A stretch of DNA of 64,000 nucleotides, from positions 930,001 to 994,000 of the forward strand of contig CAXXKX010000004.1 of the NCBI GenBank assembly GCA_963676655.2, in the 5' to 3' direction. This DNA comes from G963676655 sp963676655. Its GTDB lineage: Bacteria > Verrucomicrobiota > Lentisphaeria > Victivallales > Victivallaceae. Under the pieces are notes generated by a model. The model was given only the letters and a program-made list of their open reading frames with translations. It had not been told where the DNA came from and did not search any database. Of this stretch, positions 18,610 to 28,158 are shown piece by piece (the stretch's first letter is position 1; the number at the start of each line of letters is the position of its first letter). The position numbers and the translations under genes are program-made.

Positions 18610-19578
18610 ATGGAATCGCGAATGAAACTCAGAGATGGTTGCTATTATCACCTGTATAACCGGATCGGCTGCTGCAAAGGCGAACACCCATTCTCCGAGA
18701 TCGATAAGGAATACGGCTTCCGACTGCTGCAAAATCTATGCGATTACTTTCTGATCGAGGTCATTTCGGCCGCCTGGATGGGCAATCATTTCCACCTCGT
18801 GGTCTACGCTCCCGGGCCGGATGAACTACCGCCACTTGAGTCCATCGTCAACCGGCATAACAATTATTACAAATCAATGAAAACAACATCGAAATTCGCC
18901 CCGAAAAATCCGGTAATCAGCCTCGATAATGAACCTCAATGCAAAGAAGTCGCCCTCAAAATGATCGATATAAGCCGTTTTATGTCGGCCTACCAACGAC
19001 GCTTTTCCTGCGTATATAATGAAACCCGAGACCGGACCGGACAACTCTGGGGCAGACGTTTCAAAAGCACAATTCTCGAAAAGGTCAATGCCCTGGCCGC
19101 ATGCGTCACCTATGTTGAACTCAACCCGGTTCGGGCCGGTTTGAAAAAAGATCCGGGCGAATATAGTTATTCCACTTGGGGACGCTACTGCCAAAGCGGC
19201 AGACACATATTTTATGGTAATTTTGTCAAACATCTGAAACCGAATATCACGACCGGCGACACCTCAAAATGGACTGACAAAGAGCTGTTTGCGTTCTTCC
19301 GAGGCGAACTGGCGCGAATTGTCGCGGCTGAGTCCGGTGCTTCCAGCGAAGAAATCTATGCCGCCCGCGATAAAGCCCGCCAGAAAGAATCGATGCACGT
19401 CCTTTTCCTGCGTCGCACCAGACACTTTACCGATGGCGTAATTCTGGGTTCCAAAATATTCATCCGCGAAACCGGAAGTCTATTTAAAGACCCAGAGCGA
19501 ATACGCAAAAAACAACTCGCACGAGGACGCAGTCTCTCCGGCACCGCCCTGTATTGTTTCCGGAAACTAATAGAATAA
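18610..19578 (+). CDS. REP-associated (Y1) transposase, long form
   Basis: 322 residues. The HUH motif is in AWMGNHFHLVVY (about residues 56-67). YVELNPVRAGL (about 162-172) and GQLWGRRFKS are hallmarks of the Y1_Tnp/RAYT family. The long C-terminal part, rich in basic residues, is typical of the larger RAYTs. AT-rich DNA precedes it and a GGAGG-like site (CGGAGGC) lies 9 bases before the ATG. It is convergent with the sigma factor gene. It may act on the GTAG-hairpin repeats found four times in this window, though no repeat unit flanks it directly. Higher GC than the genes to its left. Confidence 0.85.
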   Translation: MESRMKLRDGCYYHLYNRIGCCKGEHPFSEIDKEYGFRLLQNLCDYFLIEVISAAWMGNHFHLVVYAPGPDELPPLESIVNRHNNYYKSMKTTSKFAPKNPVISLDNEPQCKEVALKMIDISRFMSAYQRRFSCVYNETRDRTGQLWGRRFKSTILEKVNALAACVTYVELNPVRAGLKKDPGEYSYSTWGRYCQSGRHIFYGNFVKHLKPNITTGDTSKWTDKELFAFFRGELARIVAAESGASSEEIYAARDKARQKESMHVLFLRRTRHFTDGVILGSKIFIRETGSLFKDPERIRKKQLARGRSLSGTALYCFRKLIE

Positions 19579-19644
19579 CAATTGGTCAATTTATCTCTAG
19601 AGGGGGCACGGTATGCAAGTTTTATGGATATAAATTTTAATTTC

Positions 19645-20742
19645 TTATACCAAGCAATAGACCAGGGTGAAGCCGGAACTTATCTGGATCAGGTCGCCGT
19701 TTTTCAGTATTTCCGGTTTTGAAATCTTTTTCCCGTTGAGGAATGTGCCGTTTGTACTGTTTTCATCTTTCAGCAAAGGTGATCCGCTATCAATTGATAT
19801 TGACGCGTGAAGTCCTGAAACGCCGTTGGCTTCTAATTGCAACCCGGATGAATCTGAACGGCCGATTGTCAGGTTTTTCCCTGTTTTCTGCCATTTTGAC
19901 AGACCGTCTAGGGGAATGACTAGCAGATAATCGCCCGAAGCTTCAGGCATGCCGGTAGATGGTATGTGCTGCTTGATAAAATGAAATTTTTCTTTGATGT
20001 GCGGCGGGGTAGCGGTTTCGCTCAGGGTGTTGCGTAAATCACAACGGCCTTCAACCAGACGGGCAACCGCTTGACTGAATATCCGGTCGTCAACATCATG
20101 CATCTGTTCGCTTTCCGGTGAACTACCCATTTCTGTCAGCAGAGCGTTGAATTCTTTCTTCAAGATATTCAGAAAACGGCTTTTCTGCTGGTAAATGGCG
20201 CCTTGACGCTCTATTCCAAGTTCTTTCATCACTTCCTCAACCGGTCTCTGATCCAGCACATAAAGGCAGAATGATTTATATGACTGTTCATCTATCCGGC
20301 TGTAGGCATTGCGTAGAGCCTGACGCAGAATACTGTCAAGCCAGACAACATCGTCGGCCAGGGTTTCTGGCTGTTCAACATGGTCATATTGGTCCAACAG
20401 GTCAAACTCCTTATTCTCGTCAGTTTCGAACGCCGAGGCGTTGACGTAACGACCGTCTTTCCTGAAAGAATCGCTGACCCGGCAGCGAACGATTGTTTTG
20501 AGGAATGCCCTGAAACAGCCTTTTTGCGGATCATAGTCAAAGCCCTTCATCTGTTTCAGCAGATTTAGTATGGTTTCCTGAAACACGTCCTGGGCTTGAT
20601 GTTCCGTGCATCCCATGCGCCGGGCCCAGCCGTGGATCAAATCCCAATAGAAGTCGCAAAATTCGTTCCAGGCATTTTCGTCATCATCCCTGATCCGGTC
20701 CAGTAGCGTTGCCCTGGTGTTGTATTCATCTATTTTGCCCAT
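19645..20742 (-). CDS. ECF-like RNA polymerase sigma factor fused to a C-terminal FHA domain
   Basis: 365 residues. Residues about 12-90 form sigma region 2 (DENAWNEFCDFYWDLI, then AQDVFQETILNLLKQM). Residues about 130-195 form region 4, ending with the helix-turn-helix VEEVMKELGIERQGAIYQQKSRF. A linker of about 90 residues leads to an FHA domain at about 285-365. Its ligand-binding pattern is intact: GRS, SGLHASI and NSTNGTFLNGK. FHA domains bind phospho-threonine, so this sigma factor could be controlled by docking to a phosphorylated kinase. Seven kinases are encoded in the window. It is divergent from the kinase at 20932, with an AAAGGTA site before its ATG. Ten copies of a shared promoter-like element across the window make it the likely regulator of the island; that link is inference. 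Confidence 0.85.
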   Translation of the reverse strand: MGKIDEYNTRATLLDRIRDDDENAWNEFCDFYWDLIHGWARRMGCTEHQAQDVFQETILNLLKQMKGFDYDPQKGCFRAFLKTIVRCRVSDSFRKDGRYVNASAFETDENKEFDLLDQYDHVEQPETLADDVVWLDSILRQALRNAYSRIDEQSYKSFCLYVLDQRPVEEVMKELGIERQGAIYQQKSRFLNILKKEFNALLTEMGSSPESEQMHDVDDRIFSQAVARLVEGRCDLRNTLSETATPPHIKEKFHFIKQHIPSTGMPEASGDYLLVIPLDGLSKWQKTGKNLTIGRSDSSGLQLEANGVSGLHASISIDSGSPLLKDENSTNGTFLNGKKISKPEILKNGDLIQISSGFTLVYCLV

Positions 20743-20819
20743 GCCATTACCTTTCTATTATGTGGGAATTGCTTAATATAGCTATTCTTACGCATTATTG
20801 CAAGTTTTCTATATCAGGT

Positions 20820-20850
20820 TGCGTGAGATTGCCAGCATTATCCCGAATGA
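20820..20850 (+). promoter_or_regulatory. Bipartite promoter-like element (copy 3)
   Basis: GCGTGAGA, 16 bases, then GAATGA, 82 bases before the ATG at 20932. It lies in the divergent region shared with the sigma factor gene. On the other strand GCGTAAGA at 20786-20793 is a possible degenerate copy for the sigma gene, but its second half is one base out of place. Confidence 0.65.
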
Positions 20851-20931
20851 TGCTTGAATGAGTTTGTTTATTGTGTTAAAGTACTTTGAGTTTAAAAATT
20901 GTATGTACATGGGAATAAGGATCTGCCATTT

Positions 20932-23900
20932 ATGAGGGAACAACCCGATCTGTCAATCGGTGAAATGAAAACCCGGGACACGGCATTGGATGCCGGTGGC
21001 TTCAGCTTTGCAGTCGGCAATTTGATTGGCCACTACGAAGTGTTGAAGCTGCTTGGTCGCGGGGGCATGGGCGAGGTTTACCATGTCCGGCATACCACTT
21101 TGGAAATTGAATACGCCTTAAAACTGCTGCCGCGAGACTTCACCAGGCAACCCGGAGCCTTAGTCAGGTTTAAAGATGAGGCAAAAGTGATGGCCAGGCT
21201 CAACCATCCCAATATCGTCAAAGTAGATGAATTCGGCGATATAGATGAACGTTACTGGCTGCGGATGGAATTAATGAGCGGTTTACCGGATGGTTCTATC
21301 TCGCTTGCCGATCTGACATCAGTGAATGGCGGCAAGCTGGAGCAGTTGCTGCTGGCACGGATTATGCAGCAAGCTCTGTCCGGGCTGCAATGTGCCCATG
21401 AACACGGCGTCATCCATCGCGACCTGAAACCCGGCAATATCCTGCTGTCCGGAACGCTGGATGATTTGACCGTCAAGATCGCCGACTTTGGTCTGGTCAA
21501 ACTGGCCGGGGACGAATGGCTGCGCAGCATGGTTGAAAAAAGCTTGTCGGCCAGCCGCTCAATTGGCGATCTGCCAACCGAGGCGGTAACCATTCAGGGT
21601 ACCAGTACCAACGCGCTACTTGGCACCTATGCATATATGAGCCCGGAACAGAAACTGGGGCAGGAACTTGATGTCCGCAGCGACCTTTACTCCATGGGCC
21701 TGATTATCTTTCGTTTATTGACCGGACAATTGGAGCCGGGCTTTGAACTCCCGAGTCAGATTGATCCTGGTCTTATCCCGGAATGGGACGATCTGGTCCG
21801 GTCGGCGTTGACTTCCAGTATTGACCGCCGTATTGCTTCTGTCCATGCGATGCTGGAGCTGATCGGGAATATAATTGGAAGGCTTGACTCAATTGGACAA
21901 GAGCGGCGGCAAGTGGAATTTGGCCGTCAACGAGCGGCGGAACGTAAAGCCGAAGAAGAAAAACAGCGCAAACTTGAAGCTGAAAAACGTGAAGCGAAAG
22001 AGCGTCAAGCGGATCAGGCAAAAGCTCGTTTGACAGCTCAAAATGCCAAATCACGAGAATCCGAACAACCGGAGCTGTCGTCGGCTTCTGATAACCAAGA
22101 TAAATCTCCAGCAAAACGCAAGGCGGTCTGGGGGGGCGCTGTTATCGTTGCAGTTATCATGGGGATAACGGCATTGTCGGTGCATCAGAATAATATTGAA
22201 AAGCGTCGTAAAGATGAGGAAAAACGCAAGATCGAGGCGCAGCGTCAAGCGGAAGCTGGACATCAACGCCGGGATGAAGAGACACGAAAAGCCGCTGCCG
22301 AGAAAAAACGACTTGAAAACGAGAAACGTCAACGCCAGGAAGCGGAGCGTAAACGCTTAGACGCAGAACACAGAGCTGAAGCTGAACGTCAACGCCTTGC
22401 TAAAGAGGCGCGACAAGCCGCTGCCGAGAAAAAACGACTTGAAGATGAAAAGAGTCAGCACCAACTATCGTCAGCAAAACTTTCTTTGCCGGATGATCTG
22501 AAGGCGGTGCGTAATGCCAGTTACGCGCCATTATCCGGTTTGGCGTCCGGCAGCCGTGAAGCGCAGGAACGTCAGAAGGAGTGGGTAAGTAAACTTGGTT
22601 TGCCGCTGGAAGTTGCAACGAATAAAGTCGGGATCAAGTTGCGTTTGATTCCGCCCGGAAGTTTTACAATGGGCAGTTCAATGTCTGAACGTAAGGAATG
22701 TGTCAAAGGCGGAGGAAAGGTGGAATATTATAAAGACGAGACCCAACATCGTGTAACGTTGACCAAGCCGTTCTACAGCGGAATTTATGAAGTGACGCAG
22801 GGGCAGTGGAAACGGGTAACTGGAAGTAATCCAAGCTATTTCAAAAACGCCGGAGACGATGCACCGGTCGAAAATGTTTGTTGGGAAGACTGCCAGAAGT
22901 TTCTGAATAAACTGTGTGAGCTGGAAGGCGTACCGCAAGGAACATATCGGTTGTTGACTGAAGCGGAATGGGAGTATGCGTGCCGGGCTGGAACAAGTAC
23001 AAGCCTTTACAACGGAGATTTGAAAATATTTGGACAGAGAAATGGTTCAAAGATAGATGATATTGGTTGGTATGGCGGAAATAGTGGGGTAACTTATAAT
23101 GGCGGTTATGATTCATCAAAATGGAAAGAGACGCAGTATTCAAATAGCAAATCCGGTACACATCCGGCAGGAGGAAAGGCGGCCAATGCGTTTGGGTTGT
23201 ATGATATGATTGGTAATGTTTGGGAGTGGTGCAATGACTGGCACGGAAATTATCCCGGAGGAAGTGTGACTGACCCCGAGGGGGCCTCATCAGGCTTGTT
23301 CCGAGTGTACCGTGGCGGGAGCTGGTTCCACGACGCCTGGGTCTGCCGTTCCGCTAATCGCTACTGGTTCGAGTCGTGGTTCCGCAACGGCCGCTTGGGC
23401 TTCCGACTCGCGAGGATAATTCCTGAGAACAAGGCAGGTTTAAAGAACAAAGTTAACCTTGACCAGGCAACAAAATATGTTGTACGCAATGGTGACAATA
23501 CCTGGTTGGTCTCGCGTCGTTTTAAAGTTAAATTATCAGACTTACTCAAAGAGAATAACCTGACATCAAAATCAAAGTTGCAAGCCGGGCAAATAATTAT
23601 GATTCCGAATAGTGATGCTAAAGTGGATAAAAATGTTGCGGAAATCCGCGAAAGGGCAAAAAGCCTGCCTCATGATTTTAAGGTCAGTTTGACTTCGGAA
23701 GATTCGCGGACCCATTACCGCAAGGGGGAGACGGTCAGTTATCGTGTTGAAGCGGAAAAAGCCTGCTATATAGCGGTTTTCTGTCACCAGAGCGACGGCT
23801 CGACCGTGCTGTTGTTTCCCAATTCGTGGAATAAAGAGTCGTATATCAGGGCGAAAAAGAAGATTGATATTCCAGGAAAGGTTAACAAAAATTATGAACT

Positions 23901-24144
23901 GGTGGTCGGGCCGCCCTACGGTTCGGATGTTGTTCAGGTGATTGCCTGCACCAGGGCCAGTGACTTGCATCGCAAAATGGATAAACTGGTTAAATCGCAG
24001 TCTGATATGAACTATCGTTCCATTTCCCGGGGGATTTACCTGAAAGCGGTTGAGAGTTCCGCCGATGCCTCTACTTCCGGTAATTCAACCGGGGCGAAGT
24101 TGGAATGGAGCGAAAGCCATTTGGTAATCTCAACCTCAAGGTGA
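20932..24144 (+). CDS. Ser/Thr protein kinase with FGE-like, LysM and DUF4384 domains
   Basis: 1070 residues from the ATG at 20932; an earlier TTG at 20899 is less likely. Order: kinase (about 30-300, GRGGMGEVYHV, ALKLL, HRDLKPGN, DFGLVK, YMSPEQ), charged coiled coil, membrane helix (about 398-418), second Ala/Glu/Arg-rich coiled coil, FGE-like domain (about 566-828), LysM (about 845-892, YVVRNGDNTWLVSRRF...LQAGQIIMIP), DUF4384 (about 911-1010, YRVEAEKACYIAVF...VLLFPN). The outer part could thus bind peptidoglycan through LysM. The motif LSIGEMKT is at residues 7-14 and RSIGDLPT lies in an unusually long activation segment between DFG and SPE. The kinase half is nearly the same as that at 43328. 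The first FGE copper cysteine is absent. Confidence 0.92.
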   Translation: MREQPDLSIGEMKTRDTALDAGGFSFAVGNLIGHYEVLKLLGRGGMGEVYHVRHTTLEIEYALKLLPRDFTRQPGALVRFKDEAKVMARLNHPNIVKVDEFGDIDERYWLRMELMSGLPDGSISLADLTSVNGGKLEQLLLARIMQQALSGLQCAHEHGVIHRDLKPGNILLSGTLDDLTVKIADFGLVKLAGDEWLRSMVEKSLSASRSIGDLPTEAVTIQGTSTNALLGTYAYMSPEQKLGQELDVRSDLYSMGLIIFRLLTGQLEPGFELPSQIDPGLIPEWDDLVRSALTSSIDRRIASVHAMLELIGNIIGRLDSIGQERRQVEFGRQRAAERKAEEEKQRKLEAEKREAKERQADQAKARLTAQNAKSRESEQPELSSASDNQDKSPAKRKAVWGGAVIVAVIMGITALSVHQNNIEKRRKDEEKRKIEAQRQAEAGHQRRDEETRKAAAEKKRLENEKRQRQEAERKRLDAEHRAEAERQRLAKEARQAAAEKKRLEDEKSQHQLSSAKLSLPDDLKAVRNASYAPLSGLASGSREAQERQKEWVSKLGLPLEVATNKVGIKLRLIPPGSFTMGSSMSERKECVKGGGKVEYYKDETQHRVTLTKPFYSGIYEVTQGQWKRVTGSNPSYFKNAGDDAPVENVCWEDCQKFLNKLCELEGVPQGTYRLLTEAEWEYACRAGTSTSLYNGDLKIFGQRNGSKIDDIGWYGGNSGVTYNGGYDSSKWKETQYSNSKSGTHPAGGKAANAFGLYDMIGNVWEWCNDWHGNYPGGSVTDPEGASSGLFRVYRGGSWFHDAWVCRSANRYWFESWFRNGRLGFRLARIIPENKAGLKNKVNLDQATKYVVRNGDNTWLVSRRFKVKLSDLLKENNLTSKSKLQAGQIIMIPNSDAKVDKNVAEIRERAKSLPHDFKVSLTSEDSRTHYRKGETVSYRVEAEKACYIAVFCHQSDGSTVLLFPNSWNKESYIRAKKKIDIPGKVNKNYELVVGPPYGSDVVQVIACTRASDLHRKMDKLVKSQSDMNYRSISRGIYLKAVESSADASTSGNSTGAKLEWSESHLVISTSR

Positions 24145-24211
24145 GTTTTCGTCTTGGTGATGTTATATTTTTCAGGAATAATTAATATATGAATTTAAAG
24201 GAGTTTTTTTA

Positions 24212-25759
24212 ATGAATCATCTGTGTATCAAAATCTTATGCGCATTGGCGCTTTTTGCCGTGCTTACAGGTTGCACCAGCATCCAGACTACCTCCGGGCA
24301 GAAAGAGGTAAAGGAAATACCGGAGGTGCTGAGTTCAAGAAAAATTAAATTAAAAATACAAAAGATAGATTTACAGACAACAATACTGAACGGAGATCCC
24401 AGGGCCACCGAACTCTACAAAAACAACTTTTATTCTGTAACTGATGTATATTCGGTTATGGATAAGGCGATTGAATTGTATCCCGATCTTTTCAGCCGAA
24501 GCTCCAACTCGATTCCTGTAACTGTAAATGGGCAGGCAATGATTGACCAGAATTTTTCAGGTGAAATTACTTCCGGAATGTTGTGCGGACTTACTATTGG
24601 ATTAATTCCATTTCCTTTCAGCAAAGAAAACAAAATTAATTTTACCGTAAAAATCGGTGATTATGATGTAAATACATCGAGGCTTATGTGGAAAGAGAGT
24701 GTTGCCATGACCCTGTTTTCACCTTTAGGTCTTATCGCCTGGGGCAGTTCCCGTTTGTCCACGAAGAGACAATTCAGTGCCAGTACTTTAACGACAAATG
24801 AGAACATCACAACCCTTTTGGTCTGGGCTATTGTTGACGCCGTAAATCAGGCCGATAAACGGCAAGTTGAGTTGGCCCTGTACAAATACAGGGAACAACA
24901 ATCCCCGACAAAGGAAGCACCGAAGACTCTATTGGCGGCAAACAGTTCGCCTCCGCGTCCGACGCCAGTCGTAAGGCCTGCTGTTACAACTGATTTGACC
25001 CGACCGGGGCTTGAAGAGTTAAAGCCCGATATGTCGTATTCTCCAACTGAAGGTGTTTTTTACGCGATCGTCATTGGAAACGATAATTATCAGGACTTGC
25101 CCCAACTGAAATCGGCAACTCATGACGCAAAAGCTATTGCAAAAATATTAACCCGGGAGTACAGCTTTAAAACGACGCTTTTACTAAATGCGACCGAAAA
25201 GGATATTACCATGAGTTTCAGTAAACTCCGGTCCCGGATTAAACCTGAAGATTCCCTGCTGGTATATTATGCCGGACACGGCTGGCTGGACAAAGAAGGC
25301 GACCTGGGATATTGGCTGCCGGTTGACGCGGAAAAAAATAACGAGGCCAATTGGGTGTCCAACGCTTACATAACATCAATTTCCAGGGCGATACAGGCTA
25401 AACATATGATGATTGTCGCGGACAGTTGTTTTTCCGGTAAACTGACCCGAGGAATACGGATAGAAAGAAAATCTCAGGGCTATCTTTCGCGTATTGCCTC
25501 TAAGAAATCACGGACCGTTATGACTTCGGGCGGGGTGGAGCCGGTCCTCGATGCCGGAGGCAAGAATAACCACTCGGTTTTCGCCTCGGCGTTTATTGAC
25601 GTTTTGAGAGAAAACAAGGGCGCGATCGACGCCAATAGTATATTTATCAGGGTTCGCCGGAAAGTCATTACCAACTCCGACCAAACTCCTGAATACAGCG
25701 ATATTCGTAAGGCCGGTCACGATGGAGGAGATTTTATATTTGTTAAGAGTAAAAAATAA
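24212..25759 (+). CDS. Caspase-like (peptidase C14) lipoprotein
   Basis: 515 residues. The lipobox is VLTGC at the N-terminus. An N-terminal domain of about 230 residues has CsgG-like strands and a short hydrophobic segment (GMLCGLTIGLIPFPF). A proline-rich linker follows, then a caspase fold from about 281: YAIVIGNDNYQ, then the catalytic His356 in LLVYYAGHG and Cys406 in VADSCFSGKL. Both residues of the dyad are intact. Bacterial C14 proteases of this kind cut after basic or acidic residues and take part in stress or death responses. It begins 67 bases after the kinase-LysM gene and likely shares its transcript. As a lipoprotein it would act outside the cytoplasm. Confidence 0.88.
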   Translation: MNHLCIKILCALALFAVLTGCTSIQTTSGQKEVKEIPEVLSSRKIKLKIQKIDLQTTILNGDPRATELYKNNFYSVTDVYSVMDKAIELYPDLFSRSSNSIPVTVNGQAMIDQNFSGEITSGMLCGLTIGLIPFPFSKENKINFTVKIGDYDVNTSRLMWKESVAMTLFSPLGLIAWGSSRLSTKRQFSASTLTTNENITTLLVWAIVDAVNQADKRQVELALYKYREQQSPTKEAPKTLLAANSSPPRPTPVVRPAVTTDLTRPGLEELKPDMSYSPTEGVFYAIVIGNDNYQDLPQLKSATHDAKAIAKILTREYSFKTTLLLNATEKDITMSFSKLRSRIKPEDSLLVYYAGHGWLDKEGDLGYWLPVDAEKNNEANWVSNAYITSISRAIQAKHMMIVADSCFSGKLTRGIRIERKSQGYLSRIASKKSRTVMTSGGVEPVLDAGGKNNHSVFASAFIDVLRENKGAIDANSIFIRVRRKVITNSDQTPEYSDIRKAGHDGGDFIFVKSKK

Positions 25760-25908
25760 ATAGTTGTAAGTTTCAAGTTTTTTGATAACCTTTTTTTATG
25801 AAATAAAAACTAATTAGAGGAGGTGATGGATAAAAGATTTTCACTAAAAATTCATTGTTATATTGTTTAAATGTTGCGGCAAAATTATGTTAAAAGAGGA
25901 AATGTAGA

Positions 25909-26589
25909 ATGAGAAAAGTGTTATTACTGACGGTTATGTTTAGTGGAGTTATTGCGTTGTTGTCCGGTTGTGGTACTGTCGCGGAAACAAGTGAGATGCC
26001 GATGGTCAAACCCGGAGCTGGAGAGTTTACAACGGCGTTTAAAGATCCGGTTATTGTTACGGAATGCGAAATAGGAGAGAGGGTGCAAGGAGAAGCCACG
26101 TTCGGATATGTGTTCGGATTGATTCCGGTGGGTGAAGTCCTGCCGTGGAACGCAGAACAATATGCGATATTTAAAGCGTGCAAACAAGCTAATGCGGATT
26201 TTCTGGTCGCTCCGATGATCGTCAGGGAAAAGAAGAATCGTATTTTGTGGACCAGTTTAACTGTAACGGTTATTGGCAGAGCCGGGAAATATACAAAGTT
26301 CAGAACGGTTCCATATGAACAGTTGCAAAAAGATAAACTGGAAGAAATAAAAGCCAATAACACCAGGTATTATAAAATGGACGGGGTCGACGGCAAAAAG
26401 GTCAATATTGTTTTGACGCCGGGTGGTGGCAGCAGTCAGGTAAAAGATAATAAAGACAATAGGAACCGGGGATATTCCGGAGATGATAAAAACCAAAGAA
26501 AGCTGACAGTTAACAGTTTGACCGACGGTCTTTCTGAATTGCCGCAAAATCTGGTTAAGGTGCCACTGGCATTGTTGACCGGTAAATGA
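25909..26589 (+). CDS. Lipoprotein of unknown function
   Basis: 226 residues with lipobox LLSGC and AGAGGAAATG as ribosome site. The mature domain starts with VKPGAGEFTTAF and includes GYVFGLIPVGEVLPWNAEQYAIFKACKQANADFLVAPM. This is a pattern of a glycine-hydrophobic turn followed by a helix with A-x-x-x-x-ADFLV that recalls DUF6567/TRL-like small envelope lipoproteins. A basic, low-complexity region (residues about 165-195, many Asn, Asp, Lys) precedes a C-terminal helix. It lies between two caspase-like lipoproteins, so partner or substrate roles are possible. Family not assigned with certainty. Confidence 0.65.
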   Translation: MRKVLLLTVMFSGVIALLSGCGTVAETSEMPMVKPGAGEFTTAFKDPVIVTECEIGERVQGEATFGYVFGLIPVGEVLPWNAEQYAIFKACKQANADFLVAPMIVREKKNRILWTSLTVTVIGRAGKYTKFRTVPYEQLQKDKLEEIKANNTRYYKMDGVDGKKVNIVLTPGGGSSQVKDNKDNRNRGYSGDDKNQRKLTVNSLTDGLSELPQNLVKVPLALLTGK

Positions 26590-26707
26590 TAAATACGGTA
26601 CTGTATCGTCTTTTCTTCATGAAAGCTGATGATAATACGATACCTTATCAATCTTTACTTCGGCAGAGAGTGTCTCTGCCGGAGTATTTAAAATAAGGGC
26701 TGGACAA

Positions 26708-28072
26708 ATGCTGAAAAACTCAAAATGGTTATTGGTGATAACAGTAATTGCCATCGCCGGCTGTAACAGTTTGCGTGATGAATCCCTTAATTCCGACGAG
26801 CTTCCCGTGATAGACCGAAAACCGGTTAAGACGGCGCTGTTTTTTGAAAAAATACAATCAGATTCTGTTTCAGGCGGTTCCACCGATAAATACCGGGGAT
26901 GGATAACTCAAATAATGTCCGCTCCGTGGTTGGATATGACTGTCATAGACAAGTATCCGACGAATCAGACATTTGGTGCCCGACTGTTTTTTGTGGTACG
27001 TTTTAAACAACGATACCTCGCTGGTGGAATGGGGATAGAGCACCAAGCCGATATAAAGGTCTTTGATTCCAATGGTAATCTGGTTGATAAAATGTCCGAG
27101 ACCTCTTTGTATGAAACCTGGGGCCGCCCCACTGCCAGAAATCATATTAATGCGACGAAAAAAACATTTTTCCCATTGATCCGGCGTATCGCTGACAGCA
27201 AACTGATCGAACAGAGCATCCGCCGTCCGGTCCAGGCCGACGCTCCTGAATATGCGAAGCCCTCGCCGCAGGTAAAAAACATTGATATTGGTGATAAGGG
27301 AAAGAAATGGGCCCTGGTGATCGGTCTTTCCCTGTACAAAAATGCGGGTAAATCCGGGTTGGCCAATCTTTCATTCGCGGAGGATGACGCTGTTGCTTTT
27401 AAAGACTCGCTGGTCAAACTGGGTTGGGGCAGCGATCATATTAAGTTATTGACCGATAAAAACGCAACCAAACAGAATATTGAGAGAGCCCTGGAAGGCT
27501 GGTTGAGCAAGGCCGGTAAAGACGATGTTATTATTTTGTACTGGAGCGGTCACGGTTTTCCGGACCCGGACGAGCCTAACAAAGTATATTTTGCCTGTTA
27601 TGATACGGATATATCGGAGCCTTATTCCGGTTGGAGAATGGATCGGGTAATTAATCGGATCGGCGAGAAAAACGCCAGGAACGTGATTGTTATTGCGGAT
27701 ACCTGCCATGCCGGTAAGCTCATTACCCGTGGAGACAAAGGCATCGCGCTCCGGCCGTATATGGAAAAATTGAAAAAATCCAGAAACGTTCCGCAGGGTT
27801 GGATATTTATGGTCAGCGCTGAGGCCGACCGTAAAGCAATTGAAAACTCTAAATGGTCACACGGCGCGTTTACCTATTGCCTGATCAAAGGTATGGAAGG
27901 CAATGCTGACGTCGATAACGACGGTAAAGTCAGCATGCTGGAGTTAAAAGCGTACATGAGCAGCTCTATGCCTGAGGAAACCCAAAAGGTCCTTGGCAAA
28001 GCCAAACACCCGATTATCCTGACAAATTCCTCCGATAAGAACATCTGGAACCTGAGTCTTGAGGATAAATAA
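26708..28072 (+). CDS. Caspase-like (peptidase C14) lipoprotein with EF-hand-like loop
   Basis: 454 residues, lipobox IAIAGC. An N-terminal domain of about 170 residues is followed by a caspase fold from about 198 (KWALVIGLSLYKN). The dyad is present: His282 in ILYWSGHG and Cys333 in VIADTCHAGKL. Near the C-terminus, residues about 401-412 (DVDNDGKVSMLE) match a calcium-binding EF-hand loop, which many bacterial C14 proteins carry at this place. Calcium control is therefore possible. It is the second of three caspase-like genes in the window and ends just before repeat locus B. Confidence 0.88.
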   Translation: MLKNSKWLLVITVIAIAGCNSLRDESLNSDELPVIDRKPVKTALFFEKIQSDSVSGGSTDKYRGWITQIMSAPWLDMTVIDKYPTNQTFGARLFFVVRFKQRYLAGGMGIEHQADIKVFDSNGNLVDKMSETSLYETWGRPTARNHINATKKTFFPLIRRIADSKLIEQSIRRPVQADAPEYAKPSPQVKNIDIGDKGKKWALVIGLSLYKNAGKSGLANLSFAEDDAVAFKDSLVKLGWGSDHIKLLTDKNATKQNIERALEGWLSKAGKDDVIILYWSGHGFPDPDEPNKVYFACYDTDISEPYSGWRMDRVINRIGEKNARNVIVIADTCHAGKLITRGDKGIALRPYMEKLKKSRNVPQGWIFMVSAEADRKAIENSKWSHGAFTYCLIKGMEGNADVDNDGKVSMLELKAYMSSSMPEETQKVLGKAKHPIILTNSSDKNIWNLSLEDK

Positions 28073-28158
28073 AAAATATTGACTATGTTTGCCAAATGTT
28101 GATGAACAATAACTTGGTGTAAATAGTGTATTGGAGTTGCGTCTGGTTGCGGGCAACA

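Noticed and set aside
25826..25870. Micro-frame of 14 codons behind GAGGAGGTG, upstream of the lipoprotein at 25909
   Set aside because: The ribosome site is only about 2 bases from the ATG, which is too close, and nothing suggests a leader peptide or attenuator.
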